NCBI GenBank assembly: GCA_009788135.1 | Contig: WQSA01000101.1 | Coordinates: 1-8,262 of the forward strand | Direction of reading: 5' to 3' | From: Candidatus Fibrimonadales bacterium | GTDB lineage: Bacteria; Fibrobacterota; Fibrobacteria; Fibrobacterales; Fibrobacteraceae | DNA: 8,262 nucleotides | Shown: positions 1 through 8,262 of the stretch, piece by piece | Numbering within the stretch: the first letter of the stretch is position 1 | How the letters are laid out: each line of letters begins with the position of its first letter | Made by a program: the position numbers and the translations under genes | Notes under the pieces: generated by a model | The model's database searches: none | Told to the model about the DNA's origin: nothing | Seen by the model: only the letters and a program-made list of their open reading frames with translations

Positions 1-454
1 AAAGCTTCATCTGCTTGAGCTTTATGAAGATTATTTTATAATTCGCTCGGATTTGATTTTTGACGGATGCGTGCAGCGTTTTTTTTATGTGACAAAAGAT
101 AGATTTGAATATAACGAGGGAAATCTTAAGCGTTCGCTTAAAATTTTGCACAAAGCGGAGCATAAAGCTTACGAAATTTTATCAAAGTTGAATTTGAGAG
201 GCTTTTACACAAAAACCGATTTCTTGAACCGCTTTGTAAATCAGATTCCTCATATTGAATTGATTGGAGACACAGTAAAAGATCGCAAAAGCGGAAAGAC
301 AATCATGGCGGTTAAGGATGATTCTATTCACTTTGTGTATAAAGAGGGGAACTCCGAGTCGTATATGGATTTGGTTAAAAAAGACTTCAATGAGCGAGTT
401 TTGCAACAATGCGTTGAATTGCTATCGACCTCGCTCAAAGTAGAGGGCTCTTAA
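1..454 (+). CDS. Hypothetical protein, 3' part only (runs in from left edge)
   Basis: The frame is open from base 2 to the TAA at 452-454, giving about 150 residues with no N-terminus. A TTG at 53 could be called as a start, but the frame continues upstream with protein-like sequence (KLHLLELYEDYFIIRSD), so I read this as a gene truncated by the window edge. The protein is rich in Lys, Glu and aromatic residues. It has a likely helical middle (residues LKRSLKILHKAEHKAYEILSKL) followed by a mixed segment with VKDRKSGKTIMAVKDDSIHF, which could be a small beta hairpin. I see no membrane segment, signal peptide or known catalytic motif, and I do not recognise the family. It ends 12 bases before the sigma-54 regulator on the same strand, so the two are probably co-transcribed. 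It may be a signalling or accessory partner of that regulator, but this rests on position only. Confidence 0.7.
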   Translation, partial: KLHLLELYEDYFIIRSDLIFDGCVQRFFYVTKDRFEYNEGNLKRSLKILHKAEHKAYEILSKLNLRGFYTKTDFLNRFVNQIPHIELIGDTVKDRKSGKTIMAVKDDSIHFVYKEGNSESYMDLVKKDFNERVLQQCVELLSTSLKVEGS

Positions 455-459
455 AGGGA
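453..459 (+). promoter_or_regulatory. Ribosome binding site of the sigma-54 regulator
   Basis: AAAGGGA overlaps the stop codon of the upstream gene. It lies 7 bases before a GTG at 467 and 10 bases before an ATG at 470. Both starts are in the same frame and adjacent, so they differ by one Met. Placing the site on the preceding stop codon suggests translation linked to the upstream gene. Confidence 0.55.
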
Positions 460-466
460 TTTTGAA

Positions 467-1828
467 GTGATGGTTCTGCTTGCGGATTCCGACAAAAAGT
501 TTGTAAATGAAATTTTAGAATCTTGGTCCATAGCCGAGATCCCGATATCTGCGGTGACAAATACTGCAGATATGATTTCTGTTGCGGCCAATGGCAAAAT
601 ATCGGTCGCTTTTTTGAGCGCGGATTTTTTGTGGGTTGGAGAGCTGGATGTTGTCTCTTACCTTAAGGATTACAATTCCGATATTGAAATTTTTGTTCTG
701 TGCGAGCAGAAGAATCAACCCGTGGCGGAAGCTTCGCTCTCCAGAGGCGCAAGCAAATATTTGCTGAAGCCTGTGGCAGTGGCTACCTTAGAGAATATTG
801 TAAGAAAGGTTTTGCAGAAGCGCAGCAACAAAAAGAGCTATCAGCTTATGGAGAGCCAGGTTCTAGAAGAGCTTTTTGGCAACACTCCCGAAATGCAGAA
901 AATTTTGAAAACCATTTACAAAATAGCCCCCACTGCAAGCACGGTTTTAATCACAGGGGAATCCGGCACGGGAAAGGAATTTGCATCCAATGTAATACAT
1001 CGTTTGAGCAAAAGGGCAGACGAGCCTTTTTTAGCAGTTAATTGCGGAGCCATTCCAGAGAACATTATTGAGAGCGAGTTGTTTGGCAGTCGCAAGGGAG
1101 CTTTCACCGGAGCCGTGGATAAAAAGGGTTTATTTGAAGAGGCAGACGGCGGAACTCTTTTTTTGGACGAGATTGCGGAACTTTCGCAGGCTGTTCAAGT
1201 TAAGCTGCTGAGATTTTTGCAGAACAGGGAAATAAGAAGGGTTGGGGAAACGGAAATCAGAACGCTCGATGTTCGCATTATAGCCGCTACCAATCGCAAT
1301 GTTGAGGAAGACATTAAAAACGGAAAATTCAGGGAAGATTTATATTACCGCTTAAACACGTTCCACATCGCATTGCCGCCGCTCCGCGAGAGGCGCAGCG
1401 TGATAAGCAGTCTAATCAAGCACTTTGTTATAAAGCATCAAAATTCAACCGGAAAAACTATAAGGCGCATAAGCCCGCCCGCTCAGGTTGCGTTAAAGAG
1501 TTACGATTATCCCGGAAATATAAGAGAATTGGAAAACATAATTGAGCATGCGATGATAATGGCGGAAAACGAAGAGATTACTCTGGAAGATTTGCCGGAA
1601 GCCTTGCATCCAAGCTATGCCGTGCCGGATAGTCGCTATTTGCTGTCATCGCCGCCGGCGCCAAAACAGGAAGGCGAAGATTTATCGCTTGCGGAATTGG
1701 AGCGGAGGCATATAATAAGCATGTTTGAGAAATACAAGAATGTTTCTCAAACAGCAGAAAAACTGGGCATTAGCCGCACAACGCTATGGCGCAAACTGGA
1801 AGAATACGGTCGCATTACTGACCGCTAG
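467..1828 (+). CDS. Sigma-54-dependent response regulator (NtrC family) with degenerate receiver
   Basis: This 453-residue protein has the three-part NtrC layout: receiver (about 1-118), AAA+ sigma-54 activator domain (about 133-375) and Fis-type helix-turn-helix (about 408-448). In the AAA+ domain I see Walker A GESGTGKE (164-171), the sigma-54 contact loop GAFTGA (211-216), Walker B GTLFLDE (229-235), the arginine-finger region FREDLYYRL (288-296) and the sensor II region YPGNIREL (348-355). It should therefore hydrolyse ATP and open sigma-54 promoters. The DNA-binding helices are VSQTAEKLGISRTTLWRKL (426-444). The receiver is odd. The acidic pair reads D7-S8, the end of beta-3, where the phosphoacceptor Asp is expected, reads FLSAD with Ser51 at the site, and the usual Thr/Ser at the end of beta-4 is Cys79. 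The Lys of the KP motif (101) is kept. Phosphorylation control is therefore doubtful. No histidine kinase is present in the window, and target promoters cannot be assigned. The GTG at 467 and the ATG at 470 are equally possible starts. Confidence 0.95.
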   Translation: MMVLLADSDKKFVNEILESWSIAEIPISAVTNTADMISVAANGKISVAFLSADFLWVGELDVVSYLKDYNSDIEIFVLCEQKNQPVAEASLSRGASKYLLKPVAVATLENIVRKVLQKRSNKKSYQLMESQVLEELFGNTPEMQKILKTIYKIAPTASTVLITGESGTGKEFASNVIHRLSKRADEPFLAVNCGAIPENIIESELFGSRKGAFTGAVDKKGLFEEADGGTLFLDEIAELSQAVQVKLLRFLQNREIRRVGETEIRTLDVRIIAATNRNVEEDIKNGKFREDLYYRLNTFHIALPPLRERRSVISSLIKHFVIKHQNSTGKTIRRISPPAQVALKSYDYPGNIRELENIIEHAMIMAENEEITLEDLPEALHPSYAVPDSRYLLSSPPAPKQEGEDLSLAELERRHIISMFEKYKNVSQTAEKLGISRTTLWRKLEEYGRITDR

Positions 1829-2762
1829 TCTGCAGCCAGAATTTGCGGTAATTTTCCTTGTCATCGCCTTTGCGGAATTTGATTGCTTCTTCTGGATGGG
1901 AATTGAAAATGCCGCTTATCATTTGCGGAATTATGTAGCCCCACTCCAAGCCTTGCTCTTTTTGCATTGGAATAAAATCGCTTGCGACTAAGTCCAAAAT
2001 CGGGCGAATGTCGAACTTGGGATTTTTCAGGAAACCGAGCAGCAACTCCGTTGTGCAGTTGCCCGCTCCACGCCCAATGCCGTAGATTGTGCAGTCCAGG
2101 TAATCCACGTTGTTTATTATGGCCTGGATTGTGTTTGAAAAGGCGAGCTGCTGGTTGTTGTGGCCGTGAAATCCGAACTTCTTGGTTTTGACCCATCTCT
2201 TGTAGCGCTTCATCATCTTGTCTATGTTTTCCTGGTAAAAATAACCGAAGGAATCCACTAGGTAAAGCACGTCTGTTTTTGATTCCTTTTCCACTTGGTC
2301 AAGGGCTTCGTCTAGTTCGGGTCCGCAGTCGCGGCTTGCCGCCATTATGTTTATGGTAGTCTCATAGCCAAGGTCGTGGAATTCGTTTGCCAGCGCTATG
2401 CATTTGTCAATCTCGCGGGCATAGCATGCCACGCGTACCATGTCGTAAGGGGATTCCGCTTTTGGCTTGATTTTGCTCATATCTGCTCTGCCTATATCTG
2501 CCATAACGGAGATTTTTGGGCCGTTTTCCACGCCTTCTTTCATTTTCCAGAGCAAATCGTCGTCGCAGAATTTCCAGGGACCAAATTCATCCCTGCTAAA
2601 GAGCTGATCGGAGTTTTTATAGCCGGCTTCCATATAATCAATGCCTGCCTCTGCAAGCGCTTTATAAACCTTTTGTACAAGCTCAAAAGAAAATTTGTGC
2701 TTATTGAGCAATCCGCCATCGCGAATTGAGCAGTCCAGAACCTTAATGGATTCCCTAAACAT
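1815..2762 (-). CDS. HMGL-like DRE-TIM metalloaldolase (4-hydroxy-2-oxovalerate aldolase-like)
   Basis: The 315-residue protein is a DRE-TIM barrel metalloenzyme of the HMG-CoA lyase/aldolase superfamily. The N-terminal signature LDCSIRDGG (9-17) provides the Arg14-Asp15 pair. The second metal site is FHGHNN (198-203), with His199 and His201 as ligands. The strand end VDSFG (169-173) and the glycine-rich GIGRGAGN (228-235) are also typical. In this superfamily a divalent metal holds a 2-oxo acid enolate for aldol cleavage or condensation. The classical 4-hydroxy-2-oxovalerate aldolases (DmpG/MhpE) have a catalytic His three residues after the metal Asp. Here that position is Leu18, and the C-terminal domain that docks onto the dehydrogenase partner seems to be absent. 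The substrate is therefore open; homologues of this RDGG type often sit near surface-polysaccharide genes. No aldehyde dehydrogenase lies next to it. The ATG at 2762 is supported by a GGAG 5 bases upstream. The 3' end overlaps the sigma-54 regulator by 14 bases, tail to tail. Confidence 0.9.
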   Translation of the reverse strand: MFRESIKVLDCSIRDGGLLNKHKFSFELVQKVYKALAEAGIDYMEAGYKNSDQLFSRDEFGPWKFCDDDLLWKMKEGVENGPKISVMADIGRADMSKIKPKAESPYDMVRVACYAREIDKCIALANEFHDLGYETTINIMAASRDCGPELDEALDQVEKESKTDVLYLVDSFGYFYQENIDKMMKRYKRWVKTKKFGFHGHNNQQLAFSNTIQAIINNVDYLDCTIYGIGRGAGNCTTELLLGFLKNPKFDIRPILDLVASDFIPMQKEQGLEWGYIIPQMISGIFNSHPEEAIKFRKGDDKENYRKFWLQTSGQ

Positions 2763-2837
2763 ATTAACTCCGTTTTTAAATGTTCGTGGTTAATGTAGAA
2801 ATTTTCCAGCCTGGCGTTTACTATATTTCAAGCAAAG
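2763..2837. promoter_or_regulatory. Divergent intergenic spacer, probable promoters for both sides
   Basis: This 75-base AT-rich spacer separates the divergent aldolase-like gene (-) and the 296-residue gene (+), so it must hold the promoters for both. On the + strand, TACTATATTT at 2819-2828 could be a -10 element, but no good -35 lies at the right distance and the leader would be very short. On the minus strand a TTGAAA (2827-2832) resembles a -35 element without a well-spaced -10 partner. I see no operator palindrome and no GG-N10-GC sigma-54 site. The location is secure; the exact elements are not. Confidence 0.35.
2768..2771 (-). promoter_or_regulatory. Ribosome binding site of the aldolase-like gene
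   Basis: Read on the minus strand this is GGAG, 5 bases upstream of the ATG at 2762. It fixes that ATG as the start. It is the clearest Shine-Dalgarno site in the window. Confidence 0.6.
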
Positions 2838-3728
2838 ATGAAAGATATGTGGAATAAATTGGAGGAAATCAATTCCGTATTAAAAGGATTCGCTCTATGC
2901 CTTCCTCCGTCAAGGAATTTTATTGAAGAAAACTTTATAGAAAAAGCTTATGCCAAGCTGAAAAACGATGAGAGCATTGTAGATGATGTGGTTGGCATCA
3001 TGATTTCGCCTAGATTGCGTGCATTTCAAATGGAATTTCGCTATAAAAAAACCAAGATTTTTCAGCCATACCTTCCAGTTTTGGAATATGGGACTTTTTC
3101 CGCAATAGTTACAGATTGGGTTAGCGCATATTTGACTTTGCTGCCTGCTGTTGAGGCTAGCCTTAGAAAGTGGATGGAGCTTGAACCGAGCCTATCTTTG
3201 AAAAGCCTGCACAAGTTTTATTATACTTTCGGCAAATATTACAAGCATAACATTGAGTCTTATGACGAGACAAGGGCTCATATGGCAACCGAGTTCCTTA
3301 AATACTTAAAGTACTGTTTTAAGATGCTGTTTATGGGTTTTGAGGAATACAGCAGAAATAAGTTCAAGGAAATTTTTAACAGGAATTTTGCATTGCACAG
3401 GCTTGAAGGGGCAAAGACCCTGGACGAAAGCGCTAGCAACGTTGTGAGGGTCATTTTGCTTTTGGACGTTATTGCGGAATTATACCTGATGCAGAATCCT
3501 GAAGACTGGTGGCATAATTACCTGCAGGTAGAGGCGGAGCAAAACCTGGATTTTCAATTGCGCTGGCATTTATATGAGAAAAAGGCGATGCAAAATGCAG
3601 GCCATGATGATATGCTGATAATTCAGAATGTTTTGGGAGACAAGGCCTCCGATAAAAAGAAAAGAGCGGTGATTATGAAGTTGAAGAGAGACATCCTGAA
3701 GCATGCCAATGAGGATCCTGTGTACTAA
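2838..3728 (+). CDS. Hypothetical helical protein coupled to the PorU-like gene
   Basis: This encodes 296 residues of a family I do not recognise. It has no signal peptide and no membrane-length hydrophobic segment, so it is probably cytoplasmic. The composition suggests a mostly alpha-helical protein rich in Lys, Glu, Leu and aromatic residues (for example HKFYYTFGKYYKHN and KYLKYCFKMLFMGFEEY), with a basic, charged C-terminal end (KASDKKKRAVIMKLKRDILK). No catalytic motif is visible. The ATG at 2838 has only a weak A/G-rich stretch before it, and the ATG at 2847 (Met4) is an alternative start. Its TAA (3726-3728) shares one base with the ATG of the PorU-like gene, so the two are co-transcribed and probably translationally coupled. 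Such tight linkage suggests a related role, perhaps as a helper or regulator of T9SS export, but that is inference from position. A lineage-specific protein unrelated to secretion is equally possible. Confidence 0.85.
   Translation: MKDMWNKLEEINSVLKGFALCLPPSRNFIEENFIEKAYAKLKNDESIVDDVVGIMISPRLRAFQMEFRYKKTKIFQPYLPVLEYGTFSAIVTDWVSAYLTLLPAVEASLRKWMELEPSLSLKSLHKFYYTFGKYYKHNIESYDETRAHMATEFLKYLKYCFKMLFMGFEEYSRNKFKEIFNRNFALHRLEGAKTLDESASNVVRVILLLDVIAELYLMQNPEDWWHNYLQVEAEQNLDFQLRWHLYEKKAMQNAGHDDMLIIQNVLGDKASDKKKRAVIMKLKRDILKHANEDPVY
3711..3715 (+). promoter_or_regulatory. Probable ribosome binding site of the PorU-like gene
   Basis: GAGGA lies inside the end of the upstream gene, 12 bases before the ATG at 3728. 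The spacing is longer than ideal. Together with the TAATG stop/start overlap, it supports re-initiation by ribosomes finishing the upstream gene. Confidence 0.4.
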
Positions 3729-6700
3729 TGACCATTCATCGCGCCATATTAACGCTCATCCTGCTCCATGTTTGCATATCTGCGCTTGAAATACAGCGCG
3801 ACTTGCAAAGCGAATTTATTTTCTCAGATAAAGTTACTGCCCTCAGCGAATTGCCATGCAAAGACGGCGTTCTGTTTATGCCGGAAAATTCCTCTTATTA
3901 CGGAGGAGAAGAAGCGCTCGGTATTCCTTTTAGAACCTATACAATCGCTTTGCCAAATTCTTCGCTGCCAAGCGTTGATGTAGAAAATATTGAGACGAAA
4001 AGTTTGAGCGGAAAACCTTGCGGGGCAGAACAGACTCCCAGTTCCATCAGGCTAGGCAAGCCTCATTTGCAAGACAATTTGTGGAAAGTCAAAGTTAATG
4101 TTCCGCTTCTTTATTCAAACGGAAATTCTTGGGTTTTGCGGAAAAATTTCAGAGTGAGAATAAACTTCAGCGGTAGCGCAAATGGTTATTCTATTGGCAA
4201 AAGAGCTCTTCACTCGGTTGAAAACAAAAATGCTGCAGCAAGATTCGGAGCAAAACGGATAACTTCGCTCGTAGCGAAAAAAGAAAATTTGATGAACAAC
4301 ATTGACTGGTTGCTAAGAATAGGAATAGGCAGTACAGACCTGTCTGCAACAGCAGATGGAATGTATGCGCTTTCTTTTGACGATTTGAGAAGCAAAATGC
4401 GTTCTGCTGGCAGGGAAAGCGAGATGGACGGTATAAGAATTGCGCAATTAAGACTTTTTGGCGCATCGCCGGATACCTTGCCTGAATATATGACGGAAAA
4501 CGAAATTTTCCCGAATGCGGAGGAAATTCCAATTCAGGTAAAAGATAAAAACAGCAATGGTATTTTTGACAGCGGAGATTCAATAACATTCTTTGGATAT
4601 GGAACTGCAATTTGGAAAAAGAGCGGTTCCGCAAGCGGAATGGATTATTATTTTTCCAATTCTCCATACAGTTTTTATCAATATTTTTATTTAGGCGCAG
4701 GCGGAACGGGGAAAAGACTGGAATCAAAAACAAAGACTATAACTGGGGCAAGAGATATAGTTTGGAAAAAATATGCACGTTCAGAAAAAGATTTGCTTTT
4801 GCGAGATAATTATTTTGGCGACTATTCTATTGAAGAAAATACAGGCAAAGAATGGTTCTGGGCATGGGGAGTGAAAGGCGAAGTTGTTACGGTTCAGCCG
4901 AATGAATTTCAAAGTTCCGTGAGAAACTTAAGCGGATTGGCAAGCGATTCAGTTTGGATTGGCGTATCCTTTTTTCCCAGACGTTCTGTTAGATATAACG
5001 GCGAGAGAATTTCTGAGTTGCCATTGAAAAATAGAATGGATAGCATGAAATTTGATTTTTATTTTCAAGACAGGAAGTTGCAAAATATAATAGACACTAT
5101 TTTTGGCGGCGGTACAGGAACGTTTGTTTTTGCTGCTTCAAATGCAAGTACAAACAATTCCTACAAACTGGATTTTGAAAGCAGGGCTGGGAATAGAAGT
5201 ATAGATGTCCTTAGTCAAAACGATAGATTTGACGGTTTATCCATAGCTTATAAATATAACGCAATGCAAAGCGCGGGAGATGAATGGCTGTTTCCTGGAA
5301 CTGAAACCGGGGCAATAGAAATTCCAGTGTCTGCAAATATGGAACTCATAAAAATTGAGAATTTTATTCCAGCGGAGATTCTAGAAGGAACAAGCGATAC
5401 AATATCTGGCAAAGCGGATACGAGATATTTTTTGCATAAAAAAGGCAGTTATAAAATTCCTGCCATTATTGAAGCAATTCCGAATAGAGCCGTTTATGTT
5501 TCGGAGCCGCTTGGGATTTCTTCTGCTACGGAATACTTGATTTTGACTTCGGAGATTTTGCAAAGCAGTGCTGTTAATTTAAAACAGTTCCGAGAAAACG
5601 GAGAAGCTCCAATAAGATTGAATACAGCGGTTGTTTTGATAGAAGATATTTATAGGAATCACGGAGGGCAAGCTTCGCCTGTTGCAATCAGGGATTATAT
5701 AAGATATGCAAAAAATATCTGCCCGGATTTGCGATACGTTTTGCTTGCGGGCAACGGGAATTATGACTACAGAAAAATCAGATCTGGCGCAAAAAGCAAT
5801 TTGCTTCCGCCTTATGAAGCAGAGGATATGTCCACAGATGATTTTTTTGCCGTTTTGGATTCTGGCGAGGCGGTTAGATTCAAAAATTATAAGCTGGCTT
5901 TGGCTGTTGGCCGCCTTCCTGTTTCAAATGCAGTTGAGTTTGAAAGCTATGTTCAAAAGGCAAAGGATTATGAAAATGTTTCCTTAATGGACAATGGAAT
6001 TTGGAGAAATACAATTATATTCAGCACGGATGATGCCATGCAGGGATCGAATATAGATATAGTTGCGAATCATACGCTTGATATGGAAAAAACCATTGCC
6101 AATGTAGATAAATTTTCGCGAGACAAGAATTTTGCTATTAACTGGCGAAAAATTTCGATGTTGCAATATGAAAAAGACGGAAACAATAAGAAACCAGATG
6201 CGACCAGAGAATTGTTGCTTCGCCTAAATCAAGGCGCTCTTTTTTCTTTTTATTACGGACATGGAAATGCTGTTATGTGGGCAGACGAGGATTTGCTGAA
6301 TACTTCCTCTTTGAATAATATTTCAAATACAGGAAGATATACGATTTTAGGTTCGTTCTCATGTTTGGTAGCTCGTTTTGACGATGCGGCAGTTACAAGT
6401 CTTTCTGAGGTGTTCGTAACCGCCAAATCCAAGGGAGCTATAGCTTCTATAGGTTCTATCAGAGAAAGCTTTGCTTCTCCAAATAGATTAATTTCGGAAA
6501 AAATTCTGCTCCGTTCACTGTCAAAAAATATTCTTTTAGGCGATGCTATTAAAGAAGCAAAACAGACCGTATCGGATTCCTATTCTTTTGAGAGATACAA
6601 TAACGAAAAATATGTGCTTTTGGGCGAACCTGTTTTGAGCATGCCAAGGCAGGAAATATCACTGAATTTGGATGGCATTCCAGACAATACAATCCAGGCT

Positions 6701-7687
6701 TTGCAAAAATTAAAAATTTCTGGCACAGCTTCTGCGCAAGCAGGTTCGATTCGCATGCAAGTTTTGGAAGGCGAAAAATCCAGAGTTTTAAATCAGAAAA
6801 ATTGCGATAGCGTAATGTTTTGTTCTGCAAAGGTAAATATGCCTGGTAATCCTATTTACAGCGAGGAGTTGCAAATAAATGACGGAAAATTTTCAACGGA
6901 GTTCATCACTCCGCGTAAACTCTCGTTTGGCGATACCGCTGCGCAAATAAGGCTTTGGAGCTATAAACCAAATTCTGCAGAAATAGGGAGAAGCTTAATA
7001 TCTGGCATTTCGTTGTCTGGGACTTCGTCTTATGCAGATTCAATTCAGGACAATACTGCGCCTGCAATAAAAATTTATCCGTGCATGCGCTCTGGAATAG
7101 CCGCGCCTTACGCTGAGAACGCGCATATTAGCTTGGAAATTCCCGCCTGCCTGGACGTTGTTATAGAAGATTCCACAGGCATAGATTACAGGGAAGAAGC
7201 TGGCGAGGGAATTTCTTTTGAAGTGAGTCCTGTTGAATATTCCTGGCATCCTTGGTCTTTTTCCGAACAAACAGGAAAGCGTGCTGTTGCAAGGATGAAT
7301 TTCGGAACTTCTTACGATGCGGGTGAATATGTTTTCAAGGTTAATGCTCAGGATATTTTGGGCAATATAGCTTTCCGTTCGCTCAGAGTTTCGCTCAATA
7401 CGGAATTGAAGAATGGCTTGGCAGATGTTTTCAATATACCAAATCCTATGAAGAAAAATGGAACTGTTTTTTACTTCAAGGATTTATCCGGAGAGAGGCT
7501 GAGCAATGTTACGATAAAAATTTTCGATCAGAATGGAAAGCTTGTTAAAACAATAAACAATGCGATTTCTGGAGTGACGCGCTGGGATGGCAGGGATTCA
7601 AGAGGTAGAATGCTCGCAAACGGGCTTTATCACTACGTTGTGCAAAATACGGTGCAAGGCAAAAAGACTTATGAGAAAAAACAGAAA

Positions 7688-7705
<18 letters not shown>
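3728..7705 (+). CDS. porU: PorU-like type IX secretion C25 peptidase (sortase)
   Basis: This 1325-residue secreted protein has the PorU layout. Residues 1-19 form a Sec signal peptide (hydrophobic AILTLILLHVCISA, likely cut before LEIQ). The N-terminal beta-rich region contains IDWLLRIGI (192-200) and an acidic DKNSNGIFDSGD loop (273-284), which resembles a calcium-binding turn and is followed by ITFFGYG as in PorU proteins. The gingipain-type C25 domain spans about 603-974. It includes LLAGNGNYDY (672-681), a STDDFF motif, the catalytic His in YYGHG (His845) and the catalytic Cys in SFSCLVARFDD (Cys879). The His-Cys spacing of 34 fits the roughly 33 known in gingipains. The last 90 residues (about 1236-1325: NIPNPM, IKIFDQNGKLV, WDGRDSRGRMLANGLYHY) form a T9SS type A/FlgD-like C-terminal domain. 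PorU cuts the C-terminal signal from T9SS cargo at the cell surface and joins the cargo to a lipopolysaccharide anchor. The signal peptide has no lipobox. The alternative reading is a secreted gingipain-like cargo protease; the N-terminal region and the length favour PorU. The 3' end overlaps the convergent glycosyltransferase by 18 bases. Confidence 0.85.

Positions 7706-8262
<557 letters not shown>

Noticed and set aside
53..454. TTG at 53 as the true start of the first gene.
   Set aside because: The frame stays open to the window edge with protein-like sequence upstream, and no ribosome binding site is seen before the TTG.
1861..2196. A 111-codon minus-strand frame and other open frames (such as 2376-2729 on +) across the aldolase-like gene.
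   Set aside because: They overlap the aldolase-like gene, which has clear catalytic motifs, and they show no domain of their own.
3728..3800. Possible lipoprotein signal (LLHVC) at the N-terminus of the PorU-like protein.
   Set aside because: The residues before Cys (Leu-His-Val) do not fit a lipobox, which needs a small residue at -1. A normal signal peptide cut after ISA fits better.
4264..4278. Perfect small hairpin TTCGCT-CGT-AGCGAA followed by a run of A.
   Set aside because: It is inside the PorU-like gene, has only 6 base pairs and has no T-run on either strand in the terminator position, so it is most likely coding sequence.
4191..4733. A 180-codon open frame on the minus strand.
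   Set aside because: It is antisense to the PorU-like gene, has the biased Phe/Leu/Arg-rich composition of a shadow frame and shows no motif; the + strand frame carries clear PorU features.
6721..6736. A sigma-54 promoter-like site (TGGCAC, GG-N10-GC spacing, CTGC) on the + strand.
   Set aside because: It lies deep inside the PorU-like coding sequence, with no + strand gene start downstream in the window, and its -12 part is imperfect. One such match in 8 kb is expected by chance.

Overview
The window looks like chromosomal DNA from a moderately AT-rich bacterium of the Fibrobacterota/Bacteroidota (FCB) group. The main reason is a large gingipain-fold protein of the PorU type, the sortase of the type IX secretion system (T9SS). 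Two more hints are a membrane-lipid-type glycosyltransferase of a kind I associate with Bacteroidota and relatives, and a DRE-TIM aldolase with an RDGG motif. Several starts have recognisable Shine-Dalgarno sequences (AAAGGGA, GGAG, GAGGA). Bacteroidota usually lack these, so I lean towards Fibrobacterota. This placement is inference, not proof.

Layout, left to right. Positions 1-454 (+) hold the 3' part of an unrecognised gene that enters from the left edge. Twelve bases later, 467-1828 (+) encodes a sigma-54-dependent NtrC-type regulator with a degenerate receiver domain. Convergent to it, and overlapping it by 14 bases at the stops, is 1815-2762 (-), an HMGL/4-hydroxy-2-oxovalerate-aldolase-like metalloenzyme. 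A 75-base divergent spacer (2763-2837) separates it from 2838-3728 (+), an unrecognised, probably cytoplasmic 296-residue protein. Its stop overlaps the start of 3728-7705 (+), the 1325-residue PorU-like protein with signal peptide, C25 peptidase domain and T9SS/FlgD-like C-terminal domain. The last gene, 7688-8262 (-), is a glycosyltransferase whose N-terminus lies beyond the right edge. It converges on the PorU-like gene with an 18-base overlap.

How the genes work together: the unknown 296-residue protein and the PorU-like protein almost certainly share a transcript and may share a job in T9SS export. The sigma-54 regulator keeps its ATPase and DNA-binding machinery but seems to have lost its phosphorylation site, so it is probably controlled in an unusual way. 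The glycosyltransferase carries a 7-base tandem repeat (about 4.6 copies) inside its reading frame. Loss or gain of one unit would stop translation early, so it is a candidate phase-variable surface or lipid glycosylation gene. The window is gene-dense. I see no tRNA, rRNA, CRISPR array, insertion sequence or convincing intrinsic terminator, and no gene-free stretch longer than 75 bases.
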